In this document: positions 18,078 through 26,580 of the stretch, piece after piece
Position numbering within the stretch: position 1 is the stretch's first letter
Layout of the letters: each line of letters opens with the position of its first letter
Assembly (NCBI GenBank): GCA_000752215.1
Contig: CCFG01000008.1
Location: 265,091 to 329,090 of the forward strand
DNA from: a bacterium MS4
GTDB taxonomy: Bacteria; Bacillota; Clostridia; Oscillospirales; Acutalibacteraceae
Direction of reading: 5' to 3'
DNA length: 64,000 nt
The notes under the pieces: generated by a model
Told to the model about the DNA's origin: nothing
Seen by the model: only the letters and a program-made list of their open reading frames with translations
The model's database searches: none
Translations under genes and position numbers: made by a program

Positions 18078-19005
18078 AAATTTAATCAGCTTAAGAGAAA
18101 AAGTGGGTCGGATTTTATGTGAATTCGGAAATGACGAACGCATTTTTGTTTTGGACACCGATTTGGCAAAGTCGACGACCACCGTTGAATTCCTCAGCCA
18201 ATATCCGAATCGTTTTTTGGAAATGGGAATCTCGGAGCAAAGTGCAATGTCGGTGGCTTCCGGCCTTGCCATTGAGGGGAAAATCCCGTTTTACGTAAGC
18301 TTTGCGTTATTCACAACCGGGACCGCATGGACGCAGCTCAGACAAGCCTGCTACTCGAATTTAAATGTGAAGGTCATCGGAACACACCCCGGTCTGGACG
18401 ACGGACCGGATGGGGCCAGCCATCATGCAAATGAAGACCTGGCGCTTACCAGGGCTCTTCCCGGGATTACCATACTCACTCCGGCAAGCGTTGAAGATTT
18501 ACGGGACAGCATTGCGCTTGCAATTAACACAGATGGCCCGTTTTATATCCGTGTCGCGCGTGATGCGGTTCCCGTTTTGGACATCCCGCATACACCGGTG
18601 AAAATAGGGAAAATGATTGTAAATTATGATGATGGAAACGATCTCGCAATCTTTTATGAAGGTACCGCAATGAAGGCGGCGTTTGAAGGGTACTGCACGT
18701 TAAAGCACGAAGGTTTTCAATGCAAACTAATTAATATTTCCTGCTTGAAACCCATCGGTGCAGATGCATTATGTTCCATAGCGAAGACAGTCAAAGGCAT
18801 TGTTACCGTGGAAAACCACTCCGTGATGGCGGGACTGGGAGGCGCTGTTGCCGAGGTCCTGATGAATGCTGGTATTAGTGTCAAATTCACACAGGTTGGC
18901 ATTCAGGATGTTTTTACGGAATCGGGCGCAATAGCGGATTTAAAGAGAAAATATGGGATTTACGGAGAAAAAGTCGCCGAATGTGCAAAAGCGCTTTTAA
19001 AGTAA
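18070..19005 (+). CDS. Transketolase, C-terminal subunit
   Basis: A 311-residue partner subunit carrying the pyrimidine-binding and C-terminal domains: DTDLAKSTTTVEF, MGISEQSAMSVASGLA (the glutamate that activates TPP) and HHANEDLALTRALPG. TTG start at 18070 with AAGGAGG 9 bases upstream inside the preceding gene. Same split form as in many Clostridia and archaea. Confidence 0.9.
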   Translation: MIENLISLREKVGRILCEFGNDERIFVLDTDLAKSTTTVEFLSQYPNRFLEMGISEQSAMSVASGLAIEGKIPFYVSFALFTTGTAWTQLRQACYSNLNVKVIGTHPGLDDGPDGASHHANEDLALTRALPGITILTPASVEDLRDSIALAINTDGPFYIRVARDAVPVLDIPHTPVKIGKMIVNYDDGNDLAIFYEGTAMKAAFEGYCTLKHEGFQCKLINISCLKPIGADALCSIAKTVKGIVTVENHSVMAGLGGAVAEVLMNAGISVKFTQVGIQDVFTESGAIADLKRKYGIYGEKVAECAKALLK

Positions 19006-19052
19006 TCGGGTCGCCATGAAGCTGACAGAAATCATCAAGTGAGGTTAGAATA

Positions 19053-19310
19053 ATGCAAACATTTCAATATAAGGTAAGAGATGAAGATGGTCTGCACGCA
19101 AGACCGGCAGGTTTGCTTGTAAAATGTACGCAGAGTTGCAGCTCAGACGTCAGGATTTCACTGGGGGAAAAAAAGATGGATGCAAAAAAGCTCTTCGCCA
19201 TTATGAGCCTTTGCGTGCAGCAGAACGATACCATTACTTTTCATATACAGGGTAAGGACGAACAGAGTGATTGTGCGAAGCTGAAGGAATTTTGCCAGAA
19301 AAATCTCTGA
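19053..19310 (+). CDS. HPr-family phosphocarrier lacking Ser46
   Basis: An 85-residue HPr-like protein. The PEP-dependent phosphorylation site GLHARPA is intact with His at residue 15. The regulatory segment reads DAKKLFAIMSL, so the residue at position 46 is Lys, where HPr of Firmicutes normally has the Ser that HPr kinase phosphorylates. It ends the PTS-transketolase operon, suggesting a dedicated phosphocarrier that takes part in transport but cannot signal through CcpA. Not Crh, which keeps Ser46 and loses His15. Confidence 0.85.
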   Translation: MQTFQYKVRDEDGLHARPAGLLVKCTQSCSSDVRISLGEKKMDAKKLFAIMSLCVQQNDTITFHIQGKDEQSDCAKLKEFCQKNL

Positions 19311-19381
19311 AAAGGTACGGAATCATCGCCCGTGAATGATGCGCATGTTTTTTATATACTGCCAAATATCAATAAAAAGTG

Positions 19382-19416
19382 TCCTCTCAGTTTTTTAGTT
19401 CAAGGGGAGGCTTTTT
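19382..19416 (+). terminator. Weak terminator after the HPr gene
   Basis: CCTCTC pairs with GGGGAGG across an A/T-rich loop and is followed by CTTTTTC. Short stem, so moderate support. Confidence 0.45.
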
Positions 19417-19533
19417 CTGGTCAAAGATTAATCATTCATTCAAAATGTAGCTATGCGCTACTAGGCTGTCTTTCCGGATCCTCCACAGCTATCGCCCAGC
19501 CAGAACGGCGGGATCTGATGGTTCTGGATCAGC

Positions 19534-19569
19534 AAAATGCCCCCGAAACACGTTGTTTCGGGGCATTTT
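19534..19569 (+). terminator. Strong stem-loop, likely terminator
   Basis: Sixteen-pair stem (AAAATGCCCC... with one bulged C) closed by a 3-base loop and ending in TTTT. It lies between the PTS operon and the broken recombinase and can act on both strands. Confidence 0.65.
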
Positions 19570-19680
19570 CGTGTCAAACGCATTCCAAAATCTATGGGGC
19601 AATATCCATACGGTTTTGGAACGGGTTATTCCATCGGGACGCTAACAATGTTCCGTTGTTTTTATGTCATCGGAGGAAAA

Positions 19681-20208
19681 GGCAAAAATTATATTTTTGG
19701 ATACGCAAGAGTATCCACGGAAGCACAGAACCTTGACCGTCAGCTTGATGCTTTGAAACGGTACGGGGTAGACTTTATCTATAACGAGAAAATGACCGGC
19801 CAGAATTGATGAAAATGCTGGATCGTATTGACAAGGGTGATACGATTGTGATCGAATCGTTATCACGTCTTGGCAGGAGCACAAAAGACCTGATTGAGTT
19901 GGTGGAGTTGTTTGAACGGAAAAAGGTGCATCTGGTTTCCCTAAAAGAGTCCATCGATACCAGTACGCCAACCGTGAAATTACTTTTTACTCTAATGAGT
20001 GCCCTGGCTCAATTTGAACGTGTGTCATCGCCGAACGAACAAAGGAAGGGCTCAAATCAGCCCGAGCCCGTGGCCGTATGAGCGAGAGGCCGAAAATTGA
20101 TGAGGGTAAAAACAGGCGGTGAAGCTTTACAACACAAAGCAGTATTCCGTCAAAGAGATTGAAGAGCTGACTGGGGTAAAGAAGGCGACGCTGTATCGAA
20201 ATTTATAA
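19681..20208 (+). pseudogene. Broken serine recombinase / resolvase
   Basis: Remains of a Tn3-type resolvase or invertase. Pieces in order: GYARVSTEAQNLDRQLDAL in the first frame to MTG near 19800; a small deletion, then PELMKMLDRIDKGDTIVIESLSRLGRSTKDLIELVEL in another frame to QFER near 20020; a third shift into VIAERTKEGLKSARARGR; then a last shift into the C-terminal HTH (YSVKEIEELTGVKKATLYRNL) ending at 20208. At least three frame changes, so it is not functional. It marks the left edge of the AT-rich polysaccharide island. Confidence 0.85.
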
Positions 20209-20411
20209 TGATGAGAGGGGAACGATTACGCAAGAAATAAAAATATCGGCAATTTGTTCTATGCAATAATATTTAAATACGTATTTGGAGTATAGAACAT
20301 GTTTAAATTTGGAGTACTTAATGTGCTTTACTTGATATTCATTCTAATTTAAGGTAAAATGATTTACATAAAATAAAAAGATATTTATATAAAGAGTGTA
20401 AGGAAATGTAT

Positions 20412-21200
20412 ATGGTAAAAAGATTGAAAACTCAGGCGTTCACTTTTTTTCATTACAGTGGATTGCTCCGCGAACTGGTTGTTCGGGACATTAAAGTACG
20501 CTATCGAAGGTCGTTTTTAGGCCTTCTATGGACAGTTTTGAACCCACTGCTAATGATGGCGGTCCAGACGATAGTCTTTTCTACTTTCTTTAAATCAAGT
20601 ATTGTAAATTTTCCGGTCTATTTACTTATCGGTAATATTGTCTTCTCAATGAATTCTGATTCCACTTCTCAGGCGCTGACATCCATTATTGGCAGTGCTG
20701 GGCTGATTAAAAAAGTGTATATTCCAAAATACTTATTTCCGCTGTCGAAAGTGCTGTCCTGCCTTGTAAATTTTGGCTTTTCGCTTATTGCTTTGATTAT
20801 TGTTATGCTTGTAACCAAGTCTCAGTTTCACTTTGAAATGATTCTCTCCTTTGTGCCGCTATTTTACCTGTTGCTTTTTTCAATCGGTCTGAGTTTAATC
20901 CTTTCTTCTATAACGGTTTATTTTCGTGATATTGCTCATTTGTACAGCGTTTTTATCACAGCGTGGATGTATTTGACACCAATCTTTTATCCTATGGATA
21001 TGTTACCACCGCAAATACAGGCTATTATAAATTGGAATCCGATGTATCAGTATATTAAATATTTTCGCTTGCTTATCATGGATGGAATTGTTCCTGCATG
21101 GCGGACGAATTTATTCTGTTTTGGACTCGGGGCAATTACGCTGGTAATAGGGGTCTATATGTTCCAAGAATTGCAGGATAAATTTATTTTACACATATGA
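20412..21200 (+). CDS. Polysaccharide ABC exporter permease (Wzm/TagG/RfbA type)
   Basis: A 262-residue ABC-2 type permease with about six membrane segments. LVVRDIKVRYRRSFLGLLWTVLNP near the start is the hallmark of this family, as is YLTPIFYPMDMLP near residue 195. It exports lipid-linked glycan or teichoic-type polymer with the next gene's ATPase. ATG at 20412 is preferred, 7 bases after AAGGA; the ATG at 20406 is too close. First gene of the AT-rich surface-glycan cluster. Confidence 0.9.
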   Translation: MVKRLKTQAFTFFHYSGLLRELVVRDIKVRYRRSFLGLLWTVLNPLLMMAVQTIVFSTFFKSSIVNFPVYLLIGNIVFSMNSDSTSQALTSIIGSAGLIKKVYIPKYLFPLSKVLSCLVNFGFSLIALIIVMLVTKSQFHFEMILSFVPLFYLLLFSIGLSLILSSITVYFRDIAHLYSVFITAWMYLTPIFYPMDMLPPQIQAIINWNPMYQYIKYFRLLIMDGIVPAWRTNLFCFGLGAITLVIGVYMFQELQDKFILHI

Positions 21201-21233
21201 AGATTAACGCTGATCCGCGAGAGGGGTTTGGGA

Positions 21234-22781
21234 TTGGAAGATTACAGAACAAAAAACTATTATATGATAGAGACTTTGAAAAACGAGATTCAAAAGTTCT
21301 CCGTTATCTCGTTTGACATTGATGATACCTTGCTCCTTTATGATGTGATGTATCCGAGTGATGTGATGAAGCTTATCGAGGACTATGTACAGCAGAACTG
21401 TAATATAGCGGGTTTTTCCTATATTTATTCTGAGATATTACAATCGATGCGGGCGCAACAGGCTGATCGGAAAGACGACGTATCCTATTCTGAGCTTTAT
21501 CAGCAGATCCAGGAAAAACTGGGTATTGATTGCAGAGAAATCGCGGAACATCAGTTGCGGCAGGTTCGGGCCCATACCTTTGCAAATCCCGTTATGAGAC
21601 AGATTTATGACTATGCAGTACAAGGCAAGAAGAAAATTTTTATAGTTGCCGATTCCATTTACTCCACAGAGTTCCTTTCAAATCTTATGCATGAAAAAGG
21701 AATTAATTCATTTGAGAGAATTTATTCATCCGGTGAAGTAGGTCTTTCTAAGGCAACCGGAAAATTGTATCATCACATTTTGAAATCAGAACAAATTGAT
21801 CCAAAAACATGGCTGCATATTGGGGATAATCGGCAGTCAGATTTTGATATTTTGAGACATACGGGTATTACCGCGTATTTTTACCAACCACTCCGGGATC
21901 GATATTATGCTGACAAAGCAAAGAATGAAGCACGCCTAAAAGAACAGGGGCAAGATATCACAATAGAAAAACCGGAAGAAAATACGCTTTCTTTCTCTAT
22001 GAAAAAAGCAAAAAAAATCAACGACTATTATACGGAAATTAGCTATCCAAACCCAGAGATCGCGGTTCATATAGAAAATGTCTCTATGATGTTTAACTTA
22101 AGCAGCGAAAAAGTTGACAGTATAAAAGAATACATCATTAAACTGATAAAACGGCAGTTAATGTTTCAGGAATTCTGGGCATTGAAGAATGTCAGCTTTG
22201 ATGTTCATAAAGGGGAAAAAGTCGGGCTCATCGGATTAAATGGCTCCGGGAAAAGCACTATGCTGAAAGTTGTTTCAGGCGTTTTGAAACCGACCGAAGG
22301 CTCTGTTAGCGTAAGTGGGAACATAGCGCCATTAATCGAACTTGGAGCAGGATTTGACTTTGATTTAACTGCAAAGGAAAACGTGTTTCTAAACGGAGCA
22401 ATCCTGGGCTATCCAAAAAGAGAAATGGAGAATCGTTATCACGATATTATTGAGTTTTCGGAATTGCAGGAATTCGAAGATGTTCCAATCAAGAATTACT
22501 CTTCAGGTATGGTTGCTCGATTAGGTTTTGCGATTGCAACCTGCCATGTACCGGATATTCTCATTATTGACGAGATTCTATCAGTCGGGGATTTTGAATT
22601 TCAAAAAAAATGCCATGCCAAGATGCGGGAATTAGCCGGAAAGGGCACGACTGTTCTGTTCGTATCTCATTCCGCCGGGGACATCATCGACATGTGCGAC
22701 AAGGCGGTATGGCTTGAGCATGGCTGTGTTGTGGATATGGGCGAAGCGGAATACATTGTCAATAATTATTTGAACCAATGA
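21234..22781 (+). CDS. HAD hydrolase domain fused to Wzt/TagH-type ABC ATPase
   Basis: A 515-residue fusion. Residues about 20-230 form a HAD-superfamily domain: SFDIDDTLL (Asp28 and Asp30 of the DxDxT motif), a later KATGKLYHHIL region and HIGDNRQSDFD. Residues about 275-515 form a polysaccharide-export ATPase: Walker A GLNGSGKST near 333, signature YSSGMVARLGF, Walker B ILIIDE near 442, then SVGDFEFQKKC typical of Wzt/TagH. No C-terminal glycan-binding domain follows. Ordinary Wzt proteins start directly with the ATPase, so the HAD fusion is unusual. TTG at 21234 is chosen, 7 bases after GAGGGG; the TTG at 21228 is too near. It follows its permease by 33 bases. Confidence 0.85.
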   Translation: MEDYRTKNYYMIETLKNEIQKFSVISFDIDDTLLLYDVMYPSDVMKLIEDYVQQNCNIAGFSYIYSEILQSMRAQQADRKDDVSYSELYQQIQEKLGIDCREIAEHQLRQVRAHTFANPVMRQIYDYAVQGKKKIFIVADSIYSTEFLSNLMHEKGINSFERIYSSGEVGLSKATGKLYHHILKSEQIDPKTWLHIGDNRQSDFDILRHTGITAYFYQPLRDRYYADKAKNEARLKEQGQDITIEKPEENTLSFSMKKAKKINDYYTEISYPNPEIAVHIENVSMMFNLSSEKVDSIKEYIIKLIKRQLMFQEFWALKNVSFDVHKGEKVGLIGLNGSGKSTMLKVVSGVLKPTEGSVSVSGNIAPLIELGAGFDFDLTAKENVFLNGAILGYPKREMENRYHDIIEFSELQEFEDVPIKNYSSGMVARLGFAIATCHVPDILIIDEILSVGDFEFQKKCHAKMRELAGKGTTVLFVSHSAGDIIDMCDKAVWLEHGCVVDMGEAEYIVNNYLNQ

Positions 22782-22822
22782 AATTATACGGCTATTTTAT
22801 GCCGTAAGGGAGGTCGAAAATT

Positions 22823-24184
22823 GTGCGGAATAAAATCAGATATTACGACAGTGTATTGCGGAAAAATAAGTGCATGGATTTTCATACCCCTGCGGAACGA
22901 ATGATTCAAGATTTTAATACCCATTCTGATAATAAATTTCTATACGAGACGACTGCATTTATGACTGCTCCGGTATTGGTCAGTTACGTAATATGGGTTT
23001 TGGACAGCGCAAGAAAAAAAGGGATCAGACGTCTTTATTTCCTCGCGCGGGATGGTTACATCATGTATCAAATCGCACTGACTTTGTGCAGAGCGTATCA
23101 TTTGAATATAGATTGCCGATATTTTTATTGTAGCCGATATGCATTGAGAATGCCTCTTTTTTTAATTGACAGGGAAGAAGCGTTGGATAAGGTTTGCATT
23201 AATGGATATTGTGTCACTGCGGAGATCGTATTGGATCGCGTTGGACTTGACAAGTGGGAAAAGGAACAAGTTTTTTCCGAACTGGGAATAGAAAGCAAAA
23301 AGCAAATTTTAAGTAAGGCTGGGTTAGCGGAATTACGGCAGCGTCTGGAGCATAGCGATACTTTTTTAAAACTGGCATTGAAAAGGTCAAACGAATCATA
23401 TTCCATGATATACAGCTATTTTCTGCAGGAAGGCTTTTTTGATTCCATCCACTTTGCAATTGTTGATAGCGGGTGGTCCGGCTCCATGCAAAGATCGATT
23501 AGGAGAATACTGGAATATGCCGGGAAAGAGGATATCCTTCAAGGCTTTTATTTCGGAATGTATGAAATGGGTAAACCGGAAGACGGCCAATATTACTGCT
23601 ATTATTTTTCCTCAAGCAAACATTATTTTCGTTCCATCAATTTCAACAATAATCTTTTTGAATGTCTTTGCAGCGCGAACCATGGTATGACAATCGGATA
23701 TGAGAAAAATAATGAAGGCCGAATTGTTCCGATCCTGAATTTATTTCATTTTAACCAAAATACGGAGTTGCAGTTAAAAGTACTTCAAAATTTTGCCGTT
23801 CGTTTTGTTGAAAACAATTCTGTGCTTTCTGAAAACAATATTTCTATGGTTCACTTCCTTTTGAAAAGCTTTATGGGGTACCCATGTCGCGCGGAAGCCG
23901 ATTTTTACGGCGGCATTTCTTTTTGTGATGATTCAACTGAAAAATACATGGTTCCTCTTGCCGACAGGCTCAGTATGGAGGATATTCGTCAACAATTAAT
24001 TTCTACAAAGGTTATTCGGAAATTTAAAATTAAAAAAGCAGCAAAAACTTATAAAGAATCGTTTTGGATTCAGGGAACATTGGCAAGGTACAAATATCCG
24101 TGCACAAAATTGCTAAATGTAAATTTTAAGTTATCGATTTTTATATACAGCTTTTTGAAATATTTAAAAATCGGCAAAATATGA
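22823..24184 (+). CDS. ARDGY-domain protein of polysaccharide cluster
   Basis: A 453-residue soluble protein that matches the C-terminal part of the 725-residue protein at 24333. Shared landmarks in order: FLARDGYIM near residue 73, YFYCSRYALRMPL near 103, VDSGWSGSMQRSI near 214, GFYFGMYE and then LFECLCSANHGM. It has no HAD domain of its own; the domain that would normally precede it is fused to the ABC ATPase just upstream. Related proteins (COG5610-like) occur in capsule and teichoic clusters without a proven reaction. GTG start at 22823 follows GGGAGG by 9 bases. AT-rich codon use like the rest of the island. Confidence 0.65.
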   Translation: MRNKIRYYDSVLRKNKCMDFHTPAERMIQDFNTHSDNKFLYETTAFMTAPVLVSYVIWVLDSARKKGIRRLYFLARDGYIMYQIALTLCRAYHLNIDCRYFYCSRYALRMPLFLIDREEALDKVCINGYCVTAEIVLDRVGLDKWEKEQVFSELGIESKKQILSKAGLAELRQRLEHSDTFLKLALKRSNESYSMIYSYFLQEGFFDSIHFAIVDSGWSGSMQRSIRRILEYAGKEDILQGFYFGMYEMGKPEDGQYYCYYFSSSKHYFRSINFNNNLFECLCSANHGMTIGYEKNNEGRIVPILNLFHFNQNTELQLKVLQNFAVRFVENNSVLSENNISMVHFLLKSFMGYPCRAEADFYGGISFCDDSTEKYMVPLADRLSMEDIRQQLISTKVIRKFKIKKAAKTYKESFWIQGTLARYKYPCTKLLNVNFKLSIFIYSFLKYLKIGKI

Positions 24185-24205
24185 ATAGCTGTGAGATGGT
24201 AAACA

Positions 24206-24290
24206 ATAAGCGATAAGCAATCGTTAGTTTCTGTAATTATTCCGGTTTACAATATAGAAAAACATGTAGAATGTGTTGAATATTGGTTAG
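24206..24290 (+). pseudogene. N-terminal remnant of a family 2 glycosyltransferase
   Basis: The frame reads ...SDKQSLVSVIIPVYNIEKHV, the unmistakable opening of GT2 enzymes, then loses similarity after about 20 codons. The codon where the start is expected is ATA (24206-24208), not ATG. The rest of the gene is gone, and the next gene starts at 24333. Evidence of deletion within the glycan cluster. Confidence 0.65.
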
Positions 24291-24332
24291 TGAAGAGAAC
24301 GATTTCTTTTGAATATTGGAAGGATGACAAGT

Positions 24333-26510
24333 ATGAACGAGAAGCACAATTTGGATGTTGCTTATGATAATGAATTGTCGGAGATTATTAATAAAATAAA
24401 AGATTCTTCCATAGTTTCTTTTGATATTTTTGACACTTTGGTTTTAAGAAATGTGCTCTACCCCAAAGATATTTTTAAGATTCTTGCACAGTATGTGAAG
24501 AAAAAATATCATGTCGATTGTTTTTACGAAATCCGTATCAACAATGAATTTCGCGCCCGTCAGGATACAGACCTTGAAGACATTACATTAGACGAAATCT
24601 ATACGGCGATAGCAAAATATGAAAAGTTAAATCTTGATCTAATTGATATTAAGAAAAAAGAGTTGGAGTTAGAAAAGAAATTCATTGTAGTTAATCCATT
24701 AATGAAAGCGGTTTATGACTATGCGCTGAACACTCATAAAACGATTTATATTATTTCAGATATGTATCTACCAACAAAGTTTGTAAAGGATGTATTAGCT
24801 GGGTTGGGATATAGCAAATATGAACAGCTTTTGATCTCCGGGGATATCAAAAGGACAAAAGCAACGAAAACGATGTATGAATATTTGCTGAAAGAAGTTC
24901 ATTTAGCTTCGGAAAAATGGATACATATCGGTGATAATATACATTCAGACGTTGAGAATCCCCGCAGCTTCGGAATCAAGGCAATCCATTATAAAGCTGT
25001 ACGCGAGCGGGCAAGATATATGGAAAACGAGCAAACACTGTCTATCTCAGCTTCCATTATGCGCGCTATACAATACAACCGCTTGTACTGTGGCTATTAT
25101 GATTTTTCTTATTGGCAAAGATTTGGAATGGAATACATTGCTCCTATTTATTATGGCCTTGCTGATTGGGTGGCAAGAATGAATCGAAACCACAATAATA
25201 TTGTTTTTTTGTCGCGCGACGGATACATTGTAAAACAGGTGTTTGATCTAATCAAACAAAAAAGGCATCTTGATAAGATAGAATCTATTTACCTTTATAC
25301 TTCACGGAAAGCCTATCAATTGCCTGCAATAATTCACATGGACAAATGTGAAGTTATTTTATCTCTTACTGCATGGAATGAACCCTTCGGTCATGTATAC
25401 ACGATCAAAGAATTATTTGAAAATGTCGGTTTGAATATAGAAGAATATCTTGATGTAATTAGACAATTCGGTTTTGAAGGACCAAAGGACAGGATTTATT
25501 TTAATACTTTGCACCAAGCTAAAAAATTAGTTGCATTTCTTTATGATGACGTCATGAAGGCATTAGGTGAAAAAGCATCTCTTGTGGAAGAATATTTGGA
25601 ACAAAGTGGAATTTTAAAATTTAAGAAGATCAATATTTTCGACATAGGCTGGCGCGGTAGTATTCAATATGCCATGTCTTTGTTTATTGAAAATCATAAT
25701 AAGAATAACGTGAAAAAAAATGATCTTTACGGTTATTACTTTGGAACGAATCAATATGTTTACCCACAAATTGTAGACAATACTTTTGGATATTATTTTG
25801 ACTGTTCAGTCCCCCCCGAACACAGCGGTTTCTGCCTTGATAATATTATGATGTTTGAATACATCTTTTCTTGTCCGCAGCCACAGCTCATTGGTTTCCA
25901 AAAAAGTGATGCCAAAATTCAGCCGCTGTTCCGTGATTTCATTGAAAACAAAGAATTTATCTGTCAGTTTCAGGAAAGTGCTATAGACATAATACAGGAA
26001 TTTCTAGCATTTGATGAATATATCTCCGGGATTTCTTCTGCCAGTTGTCTGGATCTTTACCGGCGTCTTGTGATGGACAAACGGTATGAAGACATGAAAG
26101 AATTTTATAATGTTTATAACTTTGTATCATTTAATACTGCAAACAAGCCATATGTCACAAAATACAGTCAGTTGGAAGTCAAGAAGCATGCACGGACAAT
26201 CTGGCAGAAAACAGCCGTTAATTTATGGAAATATGCTTACCTCATTGAAGATATCAATACACAACAGGAATATAATACTTTCCTTAAAAAGAATAGAATC
26301 ATCCCGAATCCAACTATGTTACCAGCTAAAAAGGGGCTTATTCATTTCATATGTAATTATGTTAAATTAGCACTACATGACAGACGCCAGCTTAAATATA
26401 TTATGAAACAAAAATTATCCAAACATCCTTTTTGGCTGAAACATTTTGGTAATTTATATCGTACGCTGCGAAACACAAAAAATTTTGTCTTTCATGAACC
26501 CAGAATATAA
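24333..26510 (+). CDS. HAD domain plus ARDGY-domain protein (COG5610-like)
   Basis: A 725-residue cytoplasmic protein. Residues about 20-230 are a HAD-like domain (SFDIFDTLVL, where the second Asp of DxDxT is Phe; HIGDNIHSDVE). Residues about 285-620 are the domain shared with the protein at 22823: FLSRDGYIV, YLYTSRKAYQLPAI, FDIGWRGSIQYAM, GYYFGTNQ, MFEYIFSCPQ. The last 100 residues are basic. Likely involved in assembling or modifying the exported glycan; the reaction is not known. ATG at 24333 has GGAAGG 9 bases upstream; the open frame begins 8 codons earlier at a TTG without a site. Confidence 0.7.
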   Translation: MNEKHNLDVAYDNELSEIINKIKDSSIVSFDIFDTLVLRNVLYPKDIFKILAQYVKKKYHVDCFYEIRINNEFRARQDTDLEDITLDEIYTAIAKYEKLNLDLIDIKKKELELEKKFIVVNPLMKAVYDYALNTHKTIYIISDMYLPTKFVKDVLAGLGYSKYEQLLISGDIKRTKATKTMYEYLLKEVHLASEKWIHIGDNIHSDVENPRSFGIKAIHYKAVRERARYMENEQTLSISASIMRAIQYNRLYCGYYDFSYWQRFGMEYIAPIYYGLADWVARMNRNHNNIVFLSRDGYIVKQVFDLIKQKRHLDKIESIYLYTSRKAYQLPAIIHMDKCEVILSLTAWNEPFGHVYTIKELFENVGLNIEEYLDVIRQFGFEGPKDRIYFNTLHQAKKLVAFLYDDVMKALGEKASLVEEYLEQSGILKFKKINIFDIGWRGSIQYAMSLFIENHNKNNVKKNDLYGYYFGTNQYVYPQIVDNTFGYYFDCSVPPEHSGFCLDNIMMFEYIFSCPQPQLIGFQKSDAKIQPLFRDFIENKEFICQFQESAIDIIQEFLAFDEYISGISSASCLDLYRRLVMDKRYEDMKEFYNVYNFVSFNTANKPYVTKYSQLEVKKHARTIWQKTAVNLWKYAYLIEDINTQQEYNTFLKKNRIIPNPTMLPAKKGLIHFICNYVKLALHDRRQLKYIMKQKLSKHPFWLKHFGNLYRTLRNTKNFVFHEPRI

Positions 26511-26580
26511 TGTGCTTTTTCGCTGATTTTTACTAAGAACTACAGACAAAACAGCATTCTAAATTGTTTATAATTAAAGG

